A DNA stretch of 64,000 nucleotides, from positions 112,645 through 176,644 of the forward strand of contig NZ_WVZN01000047.1 of the NCBI RefSeq assembly GCF_011772445.1. The letters run 5' to 3'. The notes under the pieces are model-generated. The model was not told the origin of the DNA. It was given only the letters and a program-made list of their open reading frames with translations, and did no database searches. This stretch comes from Hydrogenophaga sp. GTDB lineage: Bacteria; Pseudomonadota; Gammaproteobacteria; Burkholderiales; Burkholderiaceae_C. Of this stretch, positions 39,205 through 49,099 are shown one piece after another (position 1 is the first letter of the stretch; each line of letters starts with the position of its first letter). Made by a program: the position numbers and the translations under genes.

Positions 39205-40371
39205 TCAAAGAGGCCGGACGGTCCAGCCGCCCGGGCGGCTGGTGTCGGACACCAGCTCGCGGTCACAGAGGAATTCATCGACTTCGTGTTCGTGCCCTGG
39301 CAGCACGCAGACCACCGTGTGGCCCTGGGTGCGCAAGGCGGCGATCGCCTGGCGCAGGCTGGCGTCCATGCCCCAGGGGGCCCGGATGGCCGCCACCAGA
39401 GGCCGCGGCGCCACGCAGGCCACGAGCTCCCTCAGGTCGAGGCTGAAACCCACGGCCGGGCGCTTGCGTCCGAACACGGCCCCCACCTCGTCGTAGCGGC
39501 CGCCGCGCGCGATGTCGGCGGCGGGGCCGCGCGCGTCGCGTGCGAACACGGCGAAACGCACGCCCGTGTAGTAGGCGTAGCCCCGCAGGTCGGAGAGATC
39601 GAAGGACACCGACATGCCCTGCACGTGATCGGCGAGCCACTTCAACTCGTCGAGCGCGGCGTGCAGCGCCGGCGAAGGCGTGAGCACGCGACGGGCCTCG
39701 GCGAGCACCGAGGCGTCGCCGAACAGCGTGGCGAGCGCGGCCAGATCGCGTTGCGCGGCAACAGGCAGCGAGCGCGACAACAGGCGCAGTTCGGCCACGT
39801 CCTTGGCCGTGAGGGCCGCGTGCAGCCGCGCCACCGTGGCCGCGGGCAGGCCCAGCGGGTCGAGCACGGCATCGATGATGCGCACGTCGGCCAGATCGAC
39901 CTGGAGCTCGCGCAGGCCGGCGCTGCGCAGGCAGGCCTGCGCCAGTTCGAGCGCCTCGAGGTCCGCCTCCAGGCCGGCATGGCCGTAGATCTCGGCGCCG
40001 AATTGCAGCGGCTCGCGGCTGGCACTGGGGCGCTCGCTGCGCGTGTGCACCACCGGGCCGCAGTAGCACAGGCGGGCCACGCCCTGGCGGTTGAGCAGGT
40101 GCGCGTCGATGCGCGCAACCTGTGGCGTGCTGTCGGCGCGCAGGCCCAGCGTGCGGCCGCTGAGCTGGTCGACGAGCTTGAAGGTGTGGAGATCGAGCGA
40201 TTCGCCGGTGCCGGTCAGCAGCGACTCGATGTGCTCGAGCAACGGCGGCATCACCAGCTCATAGCCATGGCTGCGAGCGGTGTCCAGCAGGCTGCGGCGG
40301 AGTTCCTCGATGTGCCGGGCCTCTGAAGGCAGGACATCGGCAATGTGATCCGGGAGGACCCAGGCGGACAT
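39205..40371 (-). CDS. hisZ: ATP phosphoribosyltransferase regulatory subunit
   Basis: The 388-residue histidyl-tRNA-synthetase-like protein is the regulatory partner of short-form HisG, the first enzyme of histidine synthesis. It has the class II synthetase fold ([35 protein letters not shown]) but lacks the anticodon-binding region. The hflK-hflC-hisZ-purA order is standard in beta-proteobacteria. The ATG at 40371 begins [15 protein letters not shown], the usual N-terminus. Confidence 0.95.
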   Translation of the reverse strand: MSAWVLPDHIADVLPSEARHIEELRRSLLDTARSHGYELVMPPLLEHIESLLTGTGESLDLHTFKLVDQLSGRTLGLRADSTPQVARIDAHLLNRQGVARLCYCGPVVHTRSERPSASREPLQFGAEIYGHAGLEADLEALELAQACLRSAGLRELQVDLADVRIIDAVLDPLGLPAATVARLHAALTAKDVAELRLLSRSLPVAAQRDLAALATLFGDASVLAEARRVLTPSPALHAALDELKWLADHVQGMSVSFDLSDLRGYAYYTGVRFAVFARDARGPAADIARGGRYDEVGAVFGRKRPAVGFSLDLRELVACVAPRPLVAAIRAPWGMDASLRQAIAALRTQGHTVVCVLPGHEHEVDEFLCDRELVSDTSRPGGWTVRPL

Positions 40372-40445
40372 GGCGTTTTCAGGCGCTGTTAAAAGCGGGA
40401 TTCTACCGGGGGCATCCGGGCGCCCCGGAAAGGAGGCGCCCGCCC

Positions 40446-40637
40446 TCAACCGAACAGCATCGCGATGAGGGTGCCCACCGCCACGCTGATCAGTCCGAAG
40501 AAGCGGATCTGCCCGTCACGCAGCGAGAGCATCTGCGTGAAGACGCGGCGCCAGCCGCTGGGAGACAGCAGCGGCAGCAGGCCCTCGAACACCAGCACGA
40601 GGCCCAGCGCCAACCACCAGGCGTCGCCACTGTCCAT
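40446..40637 (-). CDS. DUF2065 small membrane protein
   Basis: This 63-residue protein has two hydrophobic segments ([18 protein letters not shown] and [17 protein letters not shown]) separated by a short basic loop with [12 protein letters not shown], the DUF2065 pattern. It always sits next to hflC or hisZ/purA, but its role is unknown; an accessory of HflKC is possible. The ATG at 40637 is two bases after the hflC stop; a TTG at 40643 overlapping that stop would add two residues. Confidence 0.88.
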   Translation of the reverse strand: MDSGDAWWLALGLVLVFEGLLPLLSPSGWRRVFTQMLSLRDGQIRFFGLISVAVGTLIAMLFG

Positions 40638-40639
40638 GT

Positions 40640-41533
40640 TCAACGCTGCGTCGCGGCGCTCGGGCTGCGCAGGGCGCGGAAGAAGTCGGTCGAGGGGTCG
40701 ACCACCATCACGTCGTTGCGGCTGGTGAAGCTGGCCTTGTAGGCCTCCAGGCTGCGGTAGAACTGGGCGAAGCTCGGGTCGCGCCCAAAGGCCTCGGCGT
40801 ACGACGCGGCGGCCGCGGCATCGCCCTCGCCCTTGATGCGCTGGGCGTCGCGGTAGGCCTCGGCGACGATGACCTCGCGCTGGCGGTCCGCGTCGGCGCG
40901 GATCGCCTCGCCCTCGGCGAAACCGGTGGAGCGCAGCTCATTGGCCACGCGCTTGCGCTCGGCCTCCATGCGCTGGTAGACCGAGGTCACGATGGATTCG
41001 GCGTAGTCGACGCGGTTGATGCGCACGTCCACCACCTCCATGCCCCAGGGCTGGTTGGCGCCTTGCACGGCCGCCACCACGCCACGCTGCACCTCGCGCA
41101 TGAGCTCCTCGCGGCGCTCGGAGAGCAGCTCGCGCAGCGTGCGCTTGTTCACCTCCTGCTGGAAGGCGTTGCGCACCACGCGGTTGAGCTGCAGCGCACC
41201 GGCGCGTTCGTTCACGCCGACGTTGCGGATGTAGGCCTGGGGATCGCTGATGCGCCAGCGCACGTACCAGTCGATCACCACGCGCTGCTTCTCGGCAGTG
41301 AGCGTCGGTTCGCTGTCCTGGCTTTCGAGCGTGAGCAGGCGCTTGTCGATGTAGGTGACGTTCTGGAACGGCGGCGGCAGTTTGAAGTTCAGGCCGGGTT
41401 CGGTGACGACCTGCTTGATCTGGCCGAGTTGGTAGACCACGCCGAACTGGCGCTGGTCGACCACGAACAGCATGGAGCTGGCCACGGCCAGCAACACGAT
41501 GAGGGAGGTGATGATGAAGCCAAGTTTGTTCAT
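40640..41533 (-). CDS. hflC: HflC, FtsH protease modulator
   Basis: The 297-residue SPFH/band 7 protein has an N-terminal membrane anchor (IITSLIVLLAVASSMLFVV, about 7-25), a band 7 domain and a coiled-coil C-terminus with RADADRQREVIVAEAYRDA. With HflK it forms a periplasmic cage around FtsH that controls its access to membrane proteins. It follows hflK by 15 bp in the standard hflX-hflK-hflC order. Confidence 0.96.
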   Translation of the reverse strand: MNKLGFIITSLIVLLAVASSMLFVVDQRQFGVVYQLGQIKQVVTEPGLNFKLPPPFQNVTYIDKRLLTLESQDSEPTLTAEKQRVVIDWYVRWRISDPQAYIRNVGVNERAGALQLNRVVRNAFQQEVNKRTLRELLSERREELMREVQRGVVAAVQGANQPWGMEVVDVRINRVDYAESIVTSVYQRMEAERKRVANELRSTGFAEGEAIRADADRQREVIVAEAYRDAQRIKGEGDAAAAASYAEAFGRDPSFAQFYRSLEAYKASFTSRNDVMVVDPSTDFFRALRSPSAATQR

Positions 41534-41548
41534 TTGGGTCTCCCGGCT

Positions 41549-42928
41549 TCAGCGGCTTTCGCGCTCGCGCGAACGGGCGGGATCCGTGCGCTCGATCGGG
41601 CTCGTCGTGGGTGCAGAGCTGCTCGGCGGGGTGGTGGTGATGGGCGCGCCCGGGGCACTGCTGCCGGACCCCGCGGCCTGCATCAGGCGGTCGAGCGGCA
41701 GGTACAGCAGGTTGGAGCCGCCATTCTGGGTGTCCACGAGCACCTTGGTCACGTTGCCGTAGATCTGCTGCATCGTCTCGGTGTAGAGGCGATCGCGTGT
41801 GACCTGCGGCGCCTTCTGGTACTCGGCCAGCACCGACTTGAAGCGCTGGGCGTCACCCTGCGCCTGAGCGGAAATGCGGGCTTTGTAGCCTTCGGCTTCT
41901 TCCTTCAGGCGCGAGGCCGTGCCTCGGGCGCGCGGCACCACGTCGTTGGCGTAGGCCTCGGCCTCGTTCTTGGCGCGCTCGCGCTCCTGGCCTGCTCGCA
42001 GCACGTCGTCGAACGCCGCCTGCACCTGCTCGGGCGGGCGCACCCCGCCCTGCTGCAGGTTCACGGCCACCACGTCGATGCCCACGTTGTAGCGGTCGAG
42101 GATGGTCTGCATGAGCGTGCGCACGCGCGGGGCGATCTGGTCGCGTTCCTCTGCGAGCACGGCGTCCATTTTCATCTTGCCCACCACCTCGCGCACCGCG
42201 GTTTCCGCGGCCTTGAGCACGGCGAGGTCGGGGTCGCGGCTTTCGAACAGGAAGGCGCGCGCGTCGCTCAGGCGGTACTGCACCACGAACTTGATGTCGA
42301 CGATGTTCTCGTCCTCGGTGAGCATGGACGATTCGCGCAGCCCGGTGGCCGGCACGATGTTGTCGCGGCCCACGTCGACCGAACGCAGCTGCGTCACGAA
42401 CACGGTCTCATGGCGCTGCACGGGGTACGGCAGGCGCCAGTTGAAGCCCGCGCCCACGGTGCTGTGGTATCGGCCGAACTGCGTGATGACGGCCTGCTGG
42501 CCTTCCTGCACGATGAAGAAGCCGGTGCCCAGCCAGATCAGCACCGCGATGCCGATGATCAGCCCCGCTCCGAACCCGGCGGCCTTGGGGTTGGGATTGA
42601 AGCCCGGCCGGCCACCGCCACCACCGTTGCCACCGCCATTGGAGCCGCCCTGCCCATTGGGCCGGCGGTTGCCCAGCAGGCCGCCGAGTTTGCGGTTGAA
42701 GTCGCGCCAGAGTTCGTCCAGATCGGGCGGCCCCTGGTTGGGGCCCTGGCCCCGCGGGGGGCGCTGCGGAGAACGCGGATCGTCCTCGCCACGGCCGTTC
42801 TGGTCGCCGTCGTCGCGGCCCCAGCGTGGGTCGTTGAGGTTGAAGACGCCCAGCCAGCGGCGCCAGTCACGCGAGCGGGCCGGCGCGGAATTGCGCCCGG
42901 CGTGCGGGGTCCCAAGGTTCACATCCAT
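41549..42928 (-). CDS. hflK: HflK, FtsH protease modulator
   Basis: The 459-residue SPFH/band 7 protein has a Gly/Asn/Pro-rich cytoplasmic N-terminus (about 1-115), a membrane anchor (GAGLIIGIAVLIWLGTGFFIV), then the band 7 domain and coiled coil (RAKNEAEAYANDVVPRARG). It pairs with HflC around FtsH. The C-terminal 45 residues are Ser/Thr/Pro-rich. The ATG at 42928 gives MDVNLGTPHAGRNS, consistent with homologues. It lies 47 bp downstream of the hflX stop. Confidence 0.95.
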   Translation of the reverse strand: MDVNLGTPHAGRNSAPARSRDWRRWLGVFNLNDPRWGRDDGDQNGRGEDDPRSPQRPPRGQGPNQGPPDLDELWRDFNRKLGGLLGNRRPNGQGGSNGGGNGGGGGRPGFNPNPKAAGFGAGLIIGIAVLIWLGTGFFIVQEGQQAVITQFGRYHSTVGAGFNWRLPYPVQRHETVFVTQLRSVDVGRDNIVPATGLRESSMLTEDENIVDIKFVVQYRLSDARAFLFESRDPDLAVLKAAETAVREVVGKMKMDAVLAEERDQIAPRVRTLMQTILDRYNVGIDVVAVNLQQGGVRPPEQVQAAFDDVLRAGQERERAKNEAEAYANDVVPRARGTASRLKEEAEGYKARISAQAQGDAQRFKSVLAEYQKAPQVTRDRLYTETMQQIYGNVTKVLVDTQNGGSNLLYLPLDRLMQAAGSGSSAPGAPITTTPPSSSAPTTSPIERTDPARSRERESR

Positions 42929-42975
42929 GCTCGGTGTTGTTCCTGTTATCGACTCGGAGTTCACATTGTGCCCAA

Positions 42976-44163
42976 TCAGGGCAACGGGTCCGCGGCTTCG
43001 GCGGTCTGCAAGGGGTCTTGTTCTGCCAACGGAGCCTGCCGGCGCGCCACCTCGCCCGCCAGCCAGGCCCGCAGTTCGGGCAGGCCGTCGCCCGAGAGCG
43101 CGCTCACGAACACCCGCGGCACGCTCTGGCCATCGAGTTCCATGGCATCCAGCGCCCGCCGGGGGCGGTTCGCCGGGTCCATGGCGTCGATCTTGTTGAA
43201 CACCAGCAACTGCGGCACCTCGGCCGCACCGATCTCGCCGAGCACGCGCTGCACAGCGGCGATCTGCTCGGGGTGGTCGGGGTTGGCGGCGTCCACCACA
43301 TGCAACAACAGGTCGGCGTCGGCCGCTTCCTGCAGCGTGGCGGCGAAGGCGTCCACCAGGCCGTGGGGGAGCTCGCGGATGAAGCCGACCGTGTCGGACA
43401 AGGACACCGAGCGCCCCGCCTCGCCCAGGTAGAGCTGGCGCGTGGTGGTGTCCAGGGTGGCGAATAGCTGGTCGGCGGCGTAGGTACGCGCCTTCACCAG
43501 GGCGTTGAAGAGCGAGCTCTTGCCCGCGTTGGTGTAGCCCACCAGCGAGATGGTGAAGGCATCGCGCCGCTGGCGCTGGCGGCGCTGCGTGGCGCGCTGC
43601 TTCTTGACCTTCTCGAGCCGCTCCTTGGTGCGCTTGATGGCCTCGTTGATCATGCGGCGGTCGAGTTCGATCTGCGTCTCGCCGGGGCCGCCGCGCATGC
43701 CGATGCCGCCGCTCTGGCGCTCCAGGTGCGACCAGCGCCGCACCAGCCGCGTGGACAGGTACTGCAGCCGCGCCAGCTCGACCTGCAGCTTGCCTTCGTG
43801 GCTGCGCGCGCGCTGCGCGAAGATCTCCAGGATCAGCAGGGTGCGGTCGTTGACCGGACAGCCCAGGTGGCGCTCGAGGTTGCGCTGCTGAGCCGGGCTC
43901 AGCGCCTGGTCGAACAGCACCTCGGCAGCGCCGGTGGATTGCACCAGCATCTTGATCTCGTCGGCCTTGCCGGAACCCACGAACAGGGCCGGATCGGGCG
44001 CGCGGCGCTTGCAGGTGACCCGGTCGGCCACGCGGTAGCCGGCCGTTTCGGCCAACTGGCCCAGCTCCTGCAGATCGGCATCGAAATGGGGATACCCGAA
44101 GTCGACCCCCACCAGGATGACCGGTGGCGTGGCGTTCGGGAGAGAGGGGGTGGGTGCTGTCAA
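42976..44163 (-). CDS. hflX: Ribosome-rescue GTPase HflX
   Basis: The 395-residue GTPase splits stalled or stress-damaged ribosomes. An N-terminal nucleotide-binding HflX domain with the glycine-rich GGIGMRGGPGETQIELDRR linker leads to the G domain with GYTNAGKSS, DTVGF and NKID. No in-frame ATG fits the N-terminus; the start appears to be TTG at 44163, with no clear ribosome site and a 9-bp hairpin ending 7 bases upstream. This suggests low or regulated translation. It follows hfq as in most proteobacteria. Confidence 0.93.
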   Translation of the reverse strand: MTAPTPSLPNATPPVILVGVDFGYPHFDADLQELGQLAETAGYRVADRVTCKRRAPDPALFVGSGKADEIKMLVQSTGAAEVLFDQALSPAQQRNLERHLGCPVNDRTLLILEIFAQRARSHEGKLQVELARLQYLSTRLVRRWSHLERQSGGIGMRGGPGETQIELDRRMINEAIKRTKERLEKVKKQRATQRRQRQRRDAFTISLVGYTNAGKSSLFNALVKARTYAADQLFATLDTTTRQLYLGEAGRSVSLSDTVGFIRELPHGLVDAFAATLQEAADADLLLHVVDAANPDHPEQIAAVQRVLGEIGAAEVPQLLVFNKIDAMDPANRPRRALDAMELDGQSVPRVFVSALSGDGLPELRAWLAGEVARRQAPLAEQDPLQTAEAADPLP

Positions 44164-44170
44164 ATCGGTG

Positions 44171-44193
44171 GGGCAACGCGCCCTGCGTTGCCC
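44171..44193 (-). promoter_or_regulatory. Hairpin between hfq and hflX
   Basis: GGGCAACGC-GCCCT-GCGTTGCCC (plus-strand reading) is a perfect 9-bp stem with a 5-nt loop. Read in the mRNA direction it ends 7 bases before the TTG start of hflX, where a ribosome site should be. It has no T-run, so a translational or processing role is more likely than termination. Confidence 0.5.
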
Positions 44194-44251
44194 GCCCGGC
44201 CGTCAGGGCGTGCCTGGCGGCTCGGGCTGCGCGTGTCTCGCAGTGGCGGAC

Positions 44252-44503
44252 TCAGGCGGCGTTGGGATCGTCGGGGTTGTTGACCGAGAACTGCACGGGA
44301 CGACCGGGAACGATGGTCGAGATGGCGTGCTTGTAGACCATTTGCGTCACGGTGTTGCGCAGCAGGACGACATACTGGTCGAAGGACTCGATCTGACCCT
44401 GCAGCTTGATGCCGTTGACCAGGTAGATCGAAACGGGGACGTGTTCCCGGCGCAGTTGGTTCAGGAACGGGTCTTGCAAGAGCTGGCCTTTGTTGTTGCT
44501 CAC
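44252..44503 (-). CDS. hfq: RNA chaperone Hfq
   Basis: The 83-residue Sm-like protein forms the hexamer that pairs small RNAs with mRNAs. It carries Sm1 ([20 protein letters not shown]) and Sm2 ([10 protein letters not shown]) with the distal and proximal face residues in place and a short acidic tail. The start is GTG at 44503 with GGAG eight bases upstream. It lies between der and hflX; a hairpin in the 77-bp gap after der could belong to its leader. Hfq is known to repress its own mRNA in E. coli. Confidence 0.97.
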   Translation of the reverse strand: MSNNKGQLLQDPFLNQLRREHVPVSIYLVNGIKLQGQIESFDQYVVLLRNTVTQMVYKHAISTIVPGRPVQFSVNNPDDPNAA

Positions 44504-44551
44504 GATATGCTCCGTGTTCGGCTGGTTTTGGAGGGTGGAAACATACCACAC

Positions 44552-44568
44552 GGCCACGTCCCGTGGCC
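44552..44568 (-). promoter_or_regulatory. Hairpin in the der-hfq gap
   Basis: GGCCACG-TCC-CGTGGCC is a perfect 7-bp stem with a 3-nt loop, 13 bp downstream of the der stop region and about 50 bp upstream of the hfq GTG. It could be a weak der terminator or part of the hfq leader. A TATGTT hexamer follows in the mRNA direction as a possible -10 element. Confidence 0.4.
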
Positions 44569-44580
44569 TCACCAGGCCAT

Positions 44581-45921
44581 TTATTCGGCTTTGAACGGGT
44601 TGCTGGACGTCTTGAATTCGATCCGCAGCGGGGTGCCGACGAGATCGAATGCCTTGCGGAAGCGCCCTTCGAGGAATCGCCGGTAGGCGTCGGGCACGCG
44701 GTCGAGCGAGTTGCCGTGGATCACGATGACGGGCGGGTTCATGCCGCCCTGGTGGGCGTAGCGCATCTTGGGCCGCGCCTGCCCGCCGCGCGAGGGCGCC
44801 TGGAAGGCCACCGCCTCTTGCAGCAGACGGGTCAGCACCGGGGTGGACATCTTGCGCATGGCCGAGGCGTGCGCCTGGGCGATGGATGCCCAGAGGGGAG
44901 CGAGCCCTTGGCGCTTGCGCGCCGAGATGCGGTGCAGCGCGGCGAACTTCAAAAAGGCCAGCCGGGTTTCGATCTGGCGTTCGATCTGCTCGCGCTGGTA
45001 GCTGTCCACCGCGTCCCATTTGTTGATGGCCACCACCACGGCCCGCCCGCTCTCCAGGATGTAGCCCGCGATGTGGGCGTCCTGGTCGGTCACGCCCTGC
45101 GTGGCATCGAGCAGCAGCAGCACCACATGGGCGCTTTCGATGGCCTGCAGGGTCTTGATGACCGAGAACTTCTCGATCGCTTCGAACACGCGGCCCTTGC
45201 GGCGCAGGCCGGCGGTGTCCACCAATTCGAAGCGCTGTCCGTTGCGTTCGAAGGGCACACGAATGGCGTCGCGCGTGGTGCCCGGCATGTCGAAGGCGAC
45301 CAGGCGCTCCTCGCCGAGCCAGGCGTTGATCAGGGTGGACTTGCCCACGTTGGGGCGGCCGGCCACCGTGAGGCGGATGGTGTCGGGCGCGGCCTGCTCC
45401 TCGTCCTCGTCGGGCTCGACCAGGCCGGGCAGGCGCTCCAGCGCGGCTTCGATCATCGAGCGCACGCCCTGCCCATGCGCGCCGGAGACAGGCAATACCT
45501 CGCCCAGGCCCAGCTCGAAAAACTCGAGGAACTGCGCGCCCTGGGTCATGCCCTCGGCCTTGTTGGCCACCAGCACGCAGGGCTTGCCCAAGCGGCGCAG
45601 GTAGGTGGCGATGTCGTGGTCCTGCGCGCTCAGGCCGGCACGCGCGTCGACCACGAACAGCACCACGTCGCTCTCGGCCACGGCCTGGCGCGTCTGCTGG
45701 GCCATCTCGCGGTAGATGCTGCCCTCGCCCGCGTCGGGTTCGAAGCCGCCGGTGTCGATGACGATGTATTCCTGCTTGCCCAGGCGCCCGTTGCCGTAGT
45801 GGCGGTCGCGCGTGAGGCCCGCCAGGTCGGCCACGATGGCGTCGCGGGTGCCCGTGAGGCGGTTGAACAGCGTGGACTTGCCCACATTGGGGCGGCCCAC
45901 GAGGGCGACGACGGGTTTCAT
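44581..45921 (-). CDS. der: Ribosome-assembly GTPase Der (EngA)
   Basis: The 446-residue protein carries two tandem GTPase domains, each with GRPNVGKST (near the N-terminus and near residue 186), and a C-terminal KH-like domain ending in [15 protein letters not shown]. It is essential for 50S subunit maturation. The linker between G domains is acidic (EPDEDEEQ). It lies 22 bp after bamB, as in most beta- and gamma-proteobacteria. Confidence 0.97.
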   Translation of the reverse strand: MKPVVALVGRPNVGKSTLFNRLTGTRDAIVADLAGLTRDRHYGNGRLGKQEYIVIDTGGFEPDAGEGSIYREMAQQTRQAVAESDVVLFVVDARAGLSAQDHDIATYLRRLGKPCVLVANKAEGMTQGAQFLEFFELGLGEVLPVSGAHGQGVRSMIEAALERLPGLVEPDEDEEQAAPDTIRLTVAGRPNVGKSTLINAWLGEERLVAFDMPGTTRDAIRVPFERNGQRFELVDTAGLRRKGRVFEAIEKFSVIKTLQAIESAHVVLLLLDATQGVTDQDAHIAGYILESGRAVVVAINKWDAVDSYQREQIERQIETRLAFLKFAALHRISARKRQGLAPLWASIAQAHASAMRKMSTPVLTRLLQEAVAFQAPSRGGQARPKMRYAHQGGMNPPVIVIHGNSLDRVPDAYRRFLEGRFRKAFDLVGTPLRIEFKTSSNPFKAE

Positions 45922-45943
45922 GGGCAGGGCCGCAAGCCTTCTC

Positions 45944-47071
45944 TTATTCGGGGCGCCAGGCGTACAGCGCGCCGCGCGCGGTCATGACGACCAGTGCGTC
46001 GCCGGCCAGCAGCGGTTGGGAGACGATGGCCGAACCGTCGGTGGACAGACGGGCCATTTCGCTGCCGTCCTCGCGCGACAGAACGTGCACCAGGCCGGTG
46101 CCGTCGCCCACGGCGATCACGCGGCCCAGAGCCAGGGGCGCACTCAACTGGCGGTGCTTGAGGCGTTCGGAGCTCCAGGCCTGCTCGCCGCTGTCGCGCC
46201 GCCAGGCGAGCAGGGTGCCGTTGCTTTCGCTGCCGAACACCAGGCGATCGTCGCCGTGCACGCCCACCACGCCCTGGGCGGGTTTGGTCCAGATGACCGA
46301 GCCGCGCACGCCGTCGAGGCAACCCACGGCGGCGGAATAGGCGCGCACGCAGATGTTGGTGCCGATGCGGCCGACGGGCGCCACGACGTCCACGAGGCGC
46401 TCGACCTCGTTCGTGCCGCGCGAGGTGGCCACCAGGGACTCCCAGCGCACCGTGCCGTTGTCGGGGTTGAGGCCGACCAGGCGGCCGGACACGCCAGCCA
46501 CCAGCGTGTCGCCCACCGCCGCCAGCGCGGCCGGCTGGTTGAGCGTGAGCGGGTCGCCCGTGCGGGTCTGGCCCCAGAGGCGCGCGCCGTTGGCGGCGTC
46601 GTAGGCCACCACGGTGCGGTCGGCCGTGAGCACGAAGACCCGGCCGCCAGCCACCAGCGGCGGCGTGAAGGAACGCGCCGGCAAGCGCACGCGCCAGCGG
46701 GATTCGCCGTCGGCGATGGCCACGAGCACGTTCTCGGCGGTGATGACGGCGGCGGTCTGGCCGTCGCTGCCGACGCCCGTGGACAGGCGCGTGCGCAGGT
46801 CCAGGCGCCAGACGTCGGCGCCGGTGCTGGCGTTGATCGCTGCCACCACGCCCGAGGCGCCCGCTGCATAGACGCGGCCACCGGCGTGCACCGGCACGAA
46901 GCCCGACCCGCCCTCGCCCACGCTGGCGGTCCAGATCTGGCGCACGCCCATCAACTGGGCCGCCGGGCCCAGATCGGCTGGCTGCGGTTTCTTGGGGCCC
47001 GAGGAGCAGGCCGCGAGGGTGAGCGCGGCCGCGAGGCACAGGCCGGCGGCGATCAGGCGTTGGCGCTTCAT
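45944..47071 (-). CDS. bamB: Outer-membrane assembly lipoprotein BamB
   Basis: The 375-residue lipoprotein has a signal with lipobox LTLAAC (acylated Cys22) and an eight-bladed PQQ-type beta-propeller (repeats such as [33 protein letters not shown]). It binds BamA in the machinery that folds outer-membrane beta-barrels; BamD of the same complex is encoded at 56823. Its ATG overlaps the yfgM stop by four bases. Confidence 0.96.
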   Translation of the reverse strand: MKRQRLIAAGLCLAAALTLAACSSGPKKPQPADLGPAAQLMGVRQIWTASVGEGGSGFVPVHAGGRVYAAGASGVVAAINASTGADVWRLDLRTRLSTGVGSDGQTAAVITAENVLVAIADGESRWRVRLPARSFTPPLVAGGRVFVLTADRTVVAYDAANGARLWGQTRTGDPLTLNQPAALAAVGDTLVAGVSGRLVGLNPDNGTVRWESLVATSRGTNEVERLVDVVAPVGRIGTNICVRAYSAAVGCLDGVRGSVIWTKPAQGVVGVHGDDRLVFGSESNGTLLAWRRDSGEQAWSSERLKHRQLSAPLALGRVIAVGDGTGLVHVLSREDGSEMARLSTDGSAIVSQPLLAGDALVVMTARGALYAWRPE

Positions 47072-47727
47072 GGCTTGGCCCCCCCGTCCACGTCCACGCC
47101 CAGCGAGGCCAGCTTCACGGCCACCAGGCGGCGCAGCTCGTTGCCGGCCTCCAGCGCTTTCCAGGCGGCCTCGTACTGGGCCTTGGCCTCGTCCGACTTG
47201 CCCTGAGCCAGCAGCACATCGCCCCGGCGGTCGGCCATCAGCGGCTCGAAGGACGCGGGCACCTTGGCCTGCAGCACCTGCAGGGCCGCGTCGGGCTTCT
47301 CGGCCTGCAACTCCACCGAGGCCAGGCGCAGGCGCGCAACGGCCTGCAGGCCTTCGTCCCTGCTGTCGGACAGCACCGCCTGCAGCGCCTCGCGGGCCTT
47401 GTCGAGCCGCCCGCCATCGAACAGCGCCTTGCCCGCCAGCAGGCCGGCCTGGGCCGAGAAGGTGGTGCCGCCGAAATCGGCGCGCATGTCGGAGAGCACG
47501 CGGTCCACGCGGTCCAGGTCCTTGGCCTGCACGGCGCGGTCGACTTCCTCGTAGAGCACCGCCGCCTTGGCCGACTGGTTGCGCTGCCACCAGTTCCAGC
47601 CGTTGTACGCGGCGAAGGAGCCGAAGACCACGATCAGCACCCAGCTGATGAGGTTGCCGTACTTGGCCCAGAAGTGTTTGAGCTGGTCGAGCTGTTCCTG
47701 CTCTTCGAGGTCGAGGTGTTTGGCCAT
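47068..47727 (-). CDS. YfgM-family tetratricopeptide protein
   Basis: The 219-residue protein has a cytoplasmic N-terminus (AKHLDLEEQEQLDQLKHFW), a single membrane helix at about 25-45 (LISWVLIVVFGSFAAYNGW) and a periplasmic TPR-like helical domain. E. coli YfgM is an ancillary subunit of the SecYEG translocon that works with periplasmic chaperones. The hisS-yfgM-bamB-der order is conserved. Its stop overlaps the bamB start (ATGA). Confidence 0.94.
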   Translation of the reverse strand: MAKHLDLEEQEQLDQLKHFWAKYGNLISWVLIVVFGSFAAYNGWNWWQRNQSAKAAVLYEEVDRAVQAKDLDRVDRVLSDMRADFGGTTFSAQAGLLAGKALFDGGRLDKAREALQAVLSDSRDEGLQAVARLRLASVELQAEKPDAALQVLQAKVPASFEPLMADRRGDVLLAQGKSDEAKAQYEAAWKALEAGNELRRLVAVKLASLGVDVDGGAKP

Positions 47728-47787
47728 GGGTGCTGGACGGACGCGAAAGTGCTGGATTGTAGGTAGGCGGGCGCGCTCAGTCGGCGC

Positions 47788-49083
47788 TCAGTCGGCGCGC
47801 AGTCGGGCCGCGATGGCGGCCGGATCGGCCAGAGGCAGCACCCATTGCGCGGTGGCGGCGTCGCGATCGCCGCGCAAGGGCTTGAGCGCCACCTGTCCCT
47901 GGGCGAGTTCGTCGGCGCCGAAGATGAGCGCGAAGCGCGCGCCGCTGGCGTCGGCCTTCTTGAATTGCGACTTCATGCTGCCCATGCCCTCGGCACCGGC
48001 GGCGTGCATCTGCACACGGGCACCGGCCTGGCGCAGGGCGCGCAGCAGCGGCATCACCTGCGACAGGGAAGCCGCGTCGGGCACCACGGCGTAGGCGTCG
48101 GGCGTGGGCGGCTCGGGCAGTCGGCCCTGCTCCTTGAGCAGCTCGAGGATGCGTTCCATGCCCAGCGCCCAGCCCACGGCCGGCGTGGGCTTGCCACCGA
48201 TCTGTTCGAACAGGCCGTCGTAGCGGCCACCGGCGCACACCGTGCCCTGAGAGCCGAGCTGCGTGGTGACGAACTCGAACACGGTGAGGTTGTAGTAATC
48301 CATGCCGCGCACCAGGCGCGGATTGACGCGGTAGGCAATGCCGTGGGCGTCGAGCAGGGCCTTCACGCGGTCGAAGTGCGCGAGCGACTCGGGCCCCAGG
48401 TGGTCGATGAGCTGCGGCGCCGCGTTGACCATGTCCTGCATGGCGGGGTTCTTGGTGTCCAGGATGCGCAGTGGGTTGCTGTGCAGGCGGCGCTTCGCGT
48501 CCTCGTCGAGCAGGCTGGCGTGCGACTCGAAGTGGGCGATGAGGGCCTGCCGGTGCGCCAGGCGCTCGGCCGGCTGGCCCAGGCTGTTGATCTCGAGTTC
48601 GATGCCGGTGAGGCCCAGGGTGGCCCAGAGGTCGCTGGCCAGCACGATCAGCTCCACGTCCACGTCGGGGCCGGCGAAACCCAGGGCCTCGGCGCCGACC
48701 TGGTGGAACTGGCGGTAGCGGCCGCGCTGCGGGCGCTCGTGGCGGAACATCGGGCCCATGTAGTACAGGCGCTTGGGGCCTTCGTAGAGCATGTTGCTCT
48801 CGAGCGCGGCGCGCACCACGCCCGCGGTGTTCTCGGGTCGCAGGGTGAGCTGCTCGCCGTTGAGCTTGTCTTCGAAGGAGTACATCTCCTTCTCGACGAT
48901 GTCGGTCACCTCGCCCAGGCCGCGCACGAACAGGGCCGTGGGCTCCACGATGGGGGTGCGCAGGTTGCGGTAGCCGTAGCGCGCCATGAGCGCGCGCAGC
49001 TGGTCTTCCAGCCACTCCCAGTGCGCCGACTGCGGAGGGGCGATGTCGTTCATGCCTTTGACGGCAACCAGTTTCTCTGCCAT
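47788..49083 (-). CDS. hisS: Histidyl-tRNA synthetase
   Basis: The 431-residue class IIa synthetase has motif 2 ([17 protein letters not shown]), the histidine-specific VRGMDYYN and GGRYDGL segments, motif 3 ([11 protein letters not shown]) and a C-terminal anticodon-binding domain. The N-terminus [14 protein letters not shown] is typical. It lies 16 bp after ispG and 60 bp before yfgM. Compare hisZ at 39205, a catalytically inactive relative. Confidence 0.97.
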   Translation of the reverse strand: MAEKLVAVKGMNDIAPPQSAHWEWLEDQLRALMARYGYRNLRTPIVEPTALFVRGLGEVTDIVEKEMYSFEDKLNGEQLTLRPENTAGVVRAALESNMLYEGPKRLYYMGPMFRHERPQRGRYRQFHQVGAEALGFAGPDVDVELIVLASDLWATLGLTGIELEINSLGQPAERLAHRQALIAHFESHASLLDEDAKRRLHSNPLRILDTKNPAMQDMVNAAPQLIDHLGPESLAHFDRVKALLDAHGIAYRVNPRLVRGMDYYNLTVFEFVTTQLGSQGTVCAGGRYDGLFEQIGGKPTPAVGWALGMERILELLKEQGRLPEPPTPDAYAVVPDAASLSQVMPLLRALRQAGARVQMHAAGAEGMGSMKSQFKKADASGARFALIFGADELAQGQVALKPLRGDRDAATAQWVLPLADPAAIAARLRAD

Positions 49084-49099
49084 GGAATTCCGGGTTCGT

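Noticed and set aside
41549-44176. One 875-codon frame covering hflK and an N-terminal extension
   Set aside because: The extension is the hflX gene read in another frame; hflK starts at 42928.
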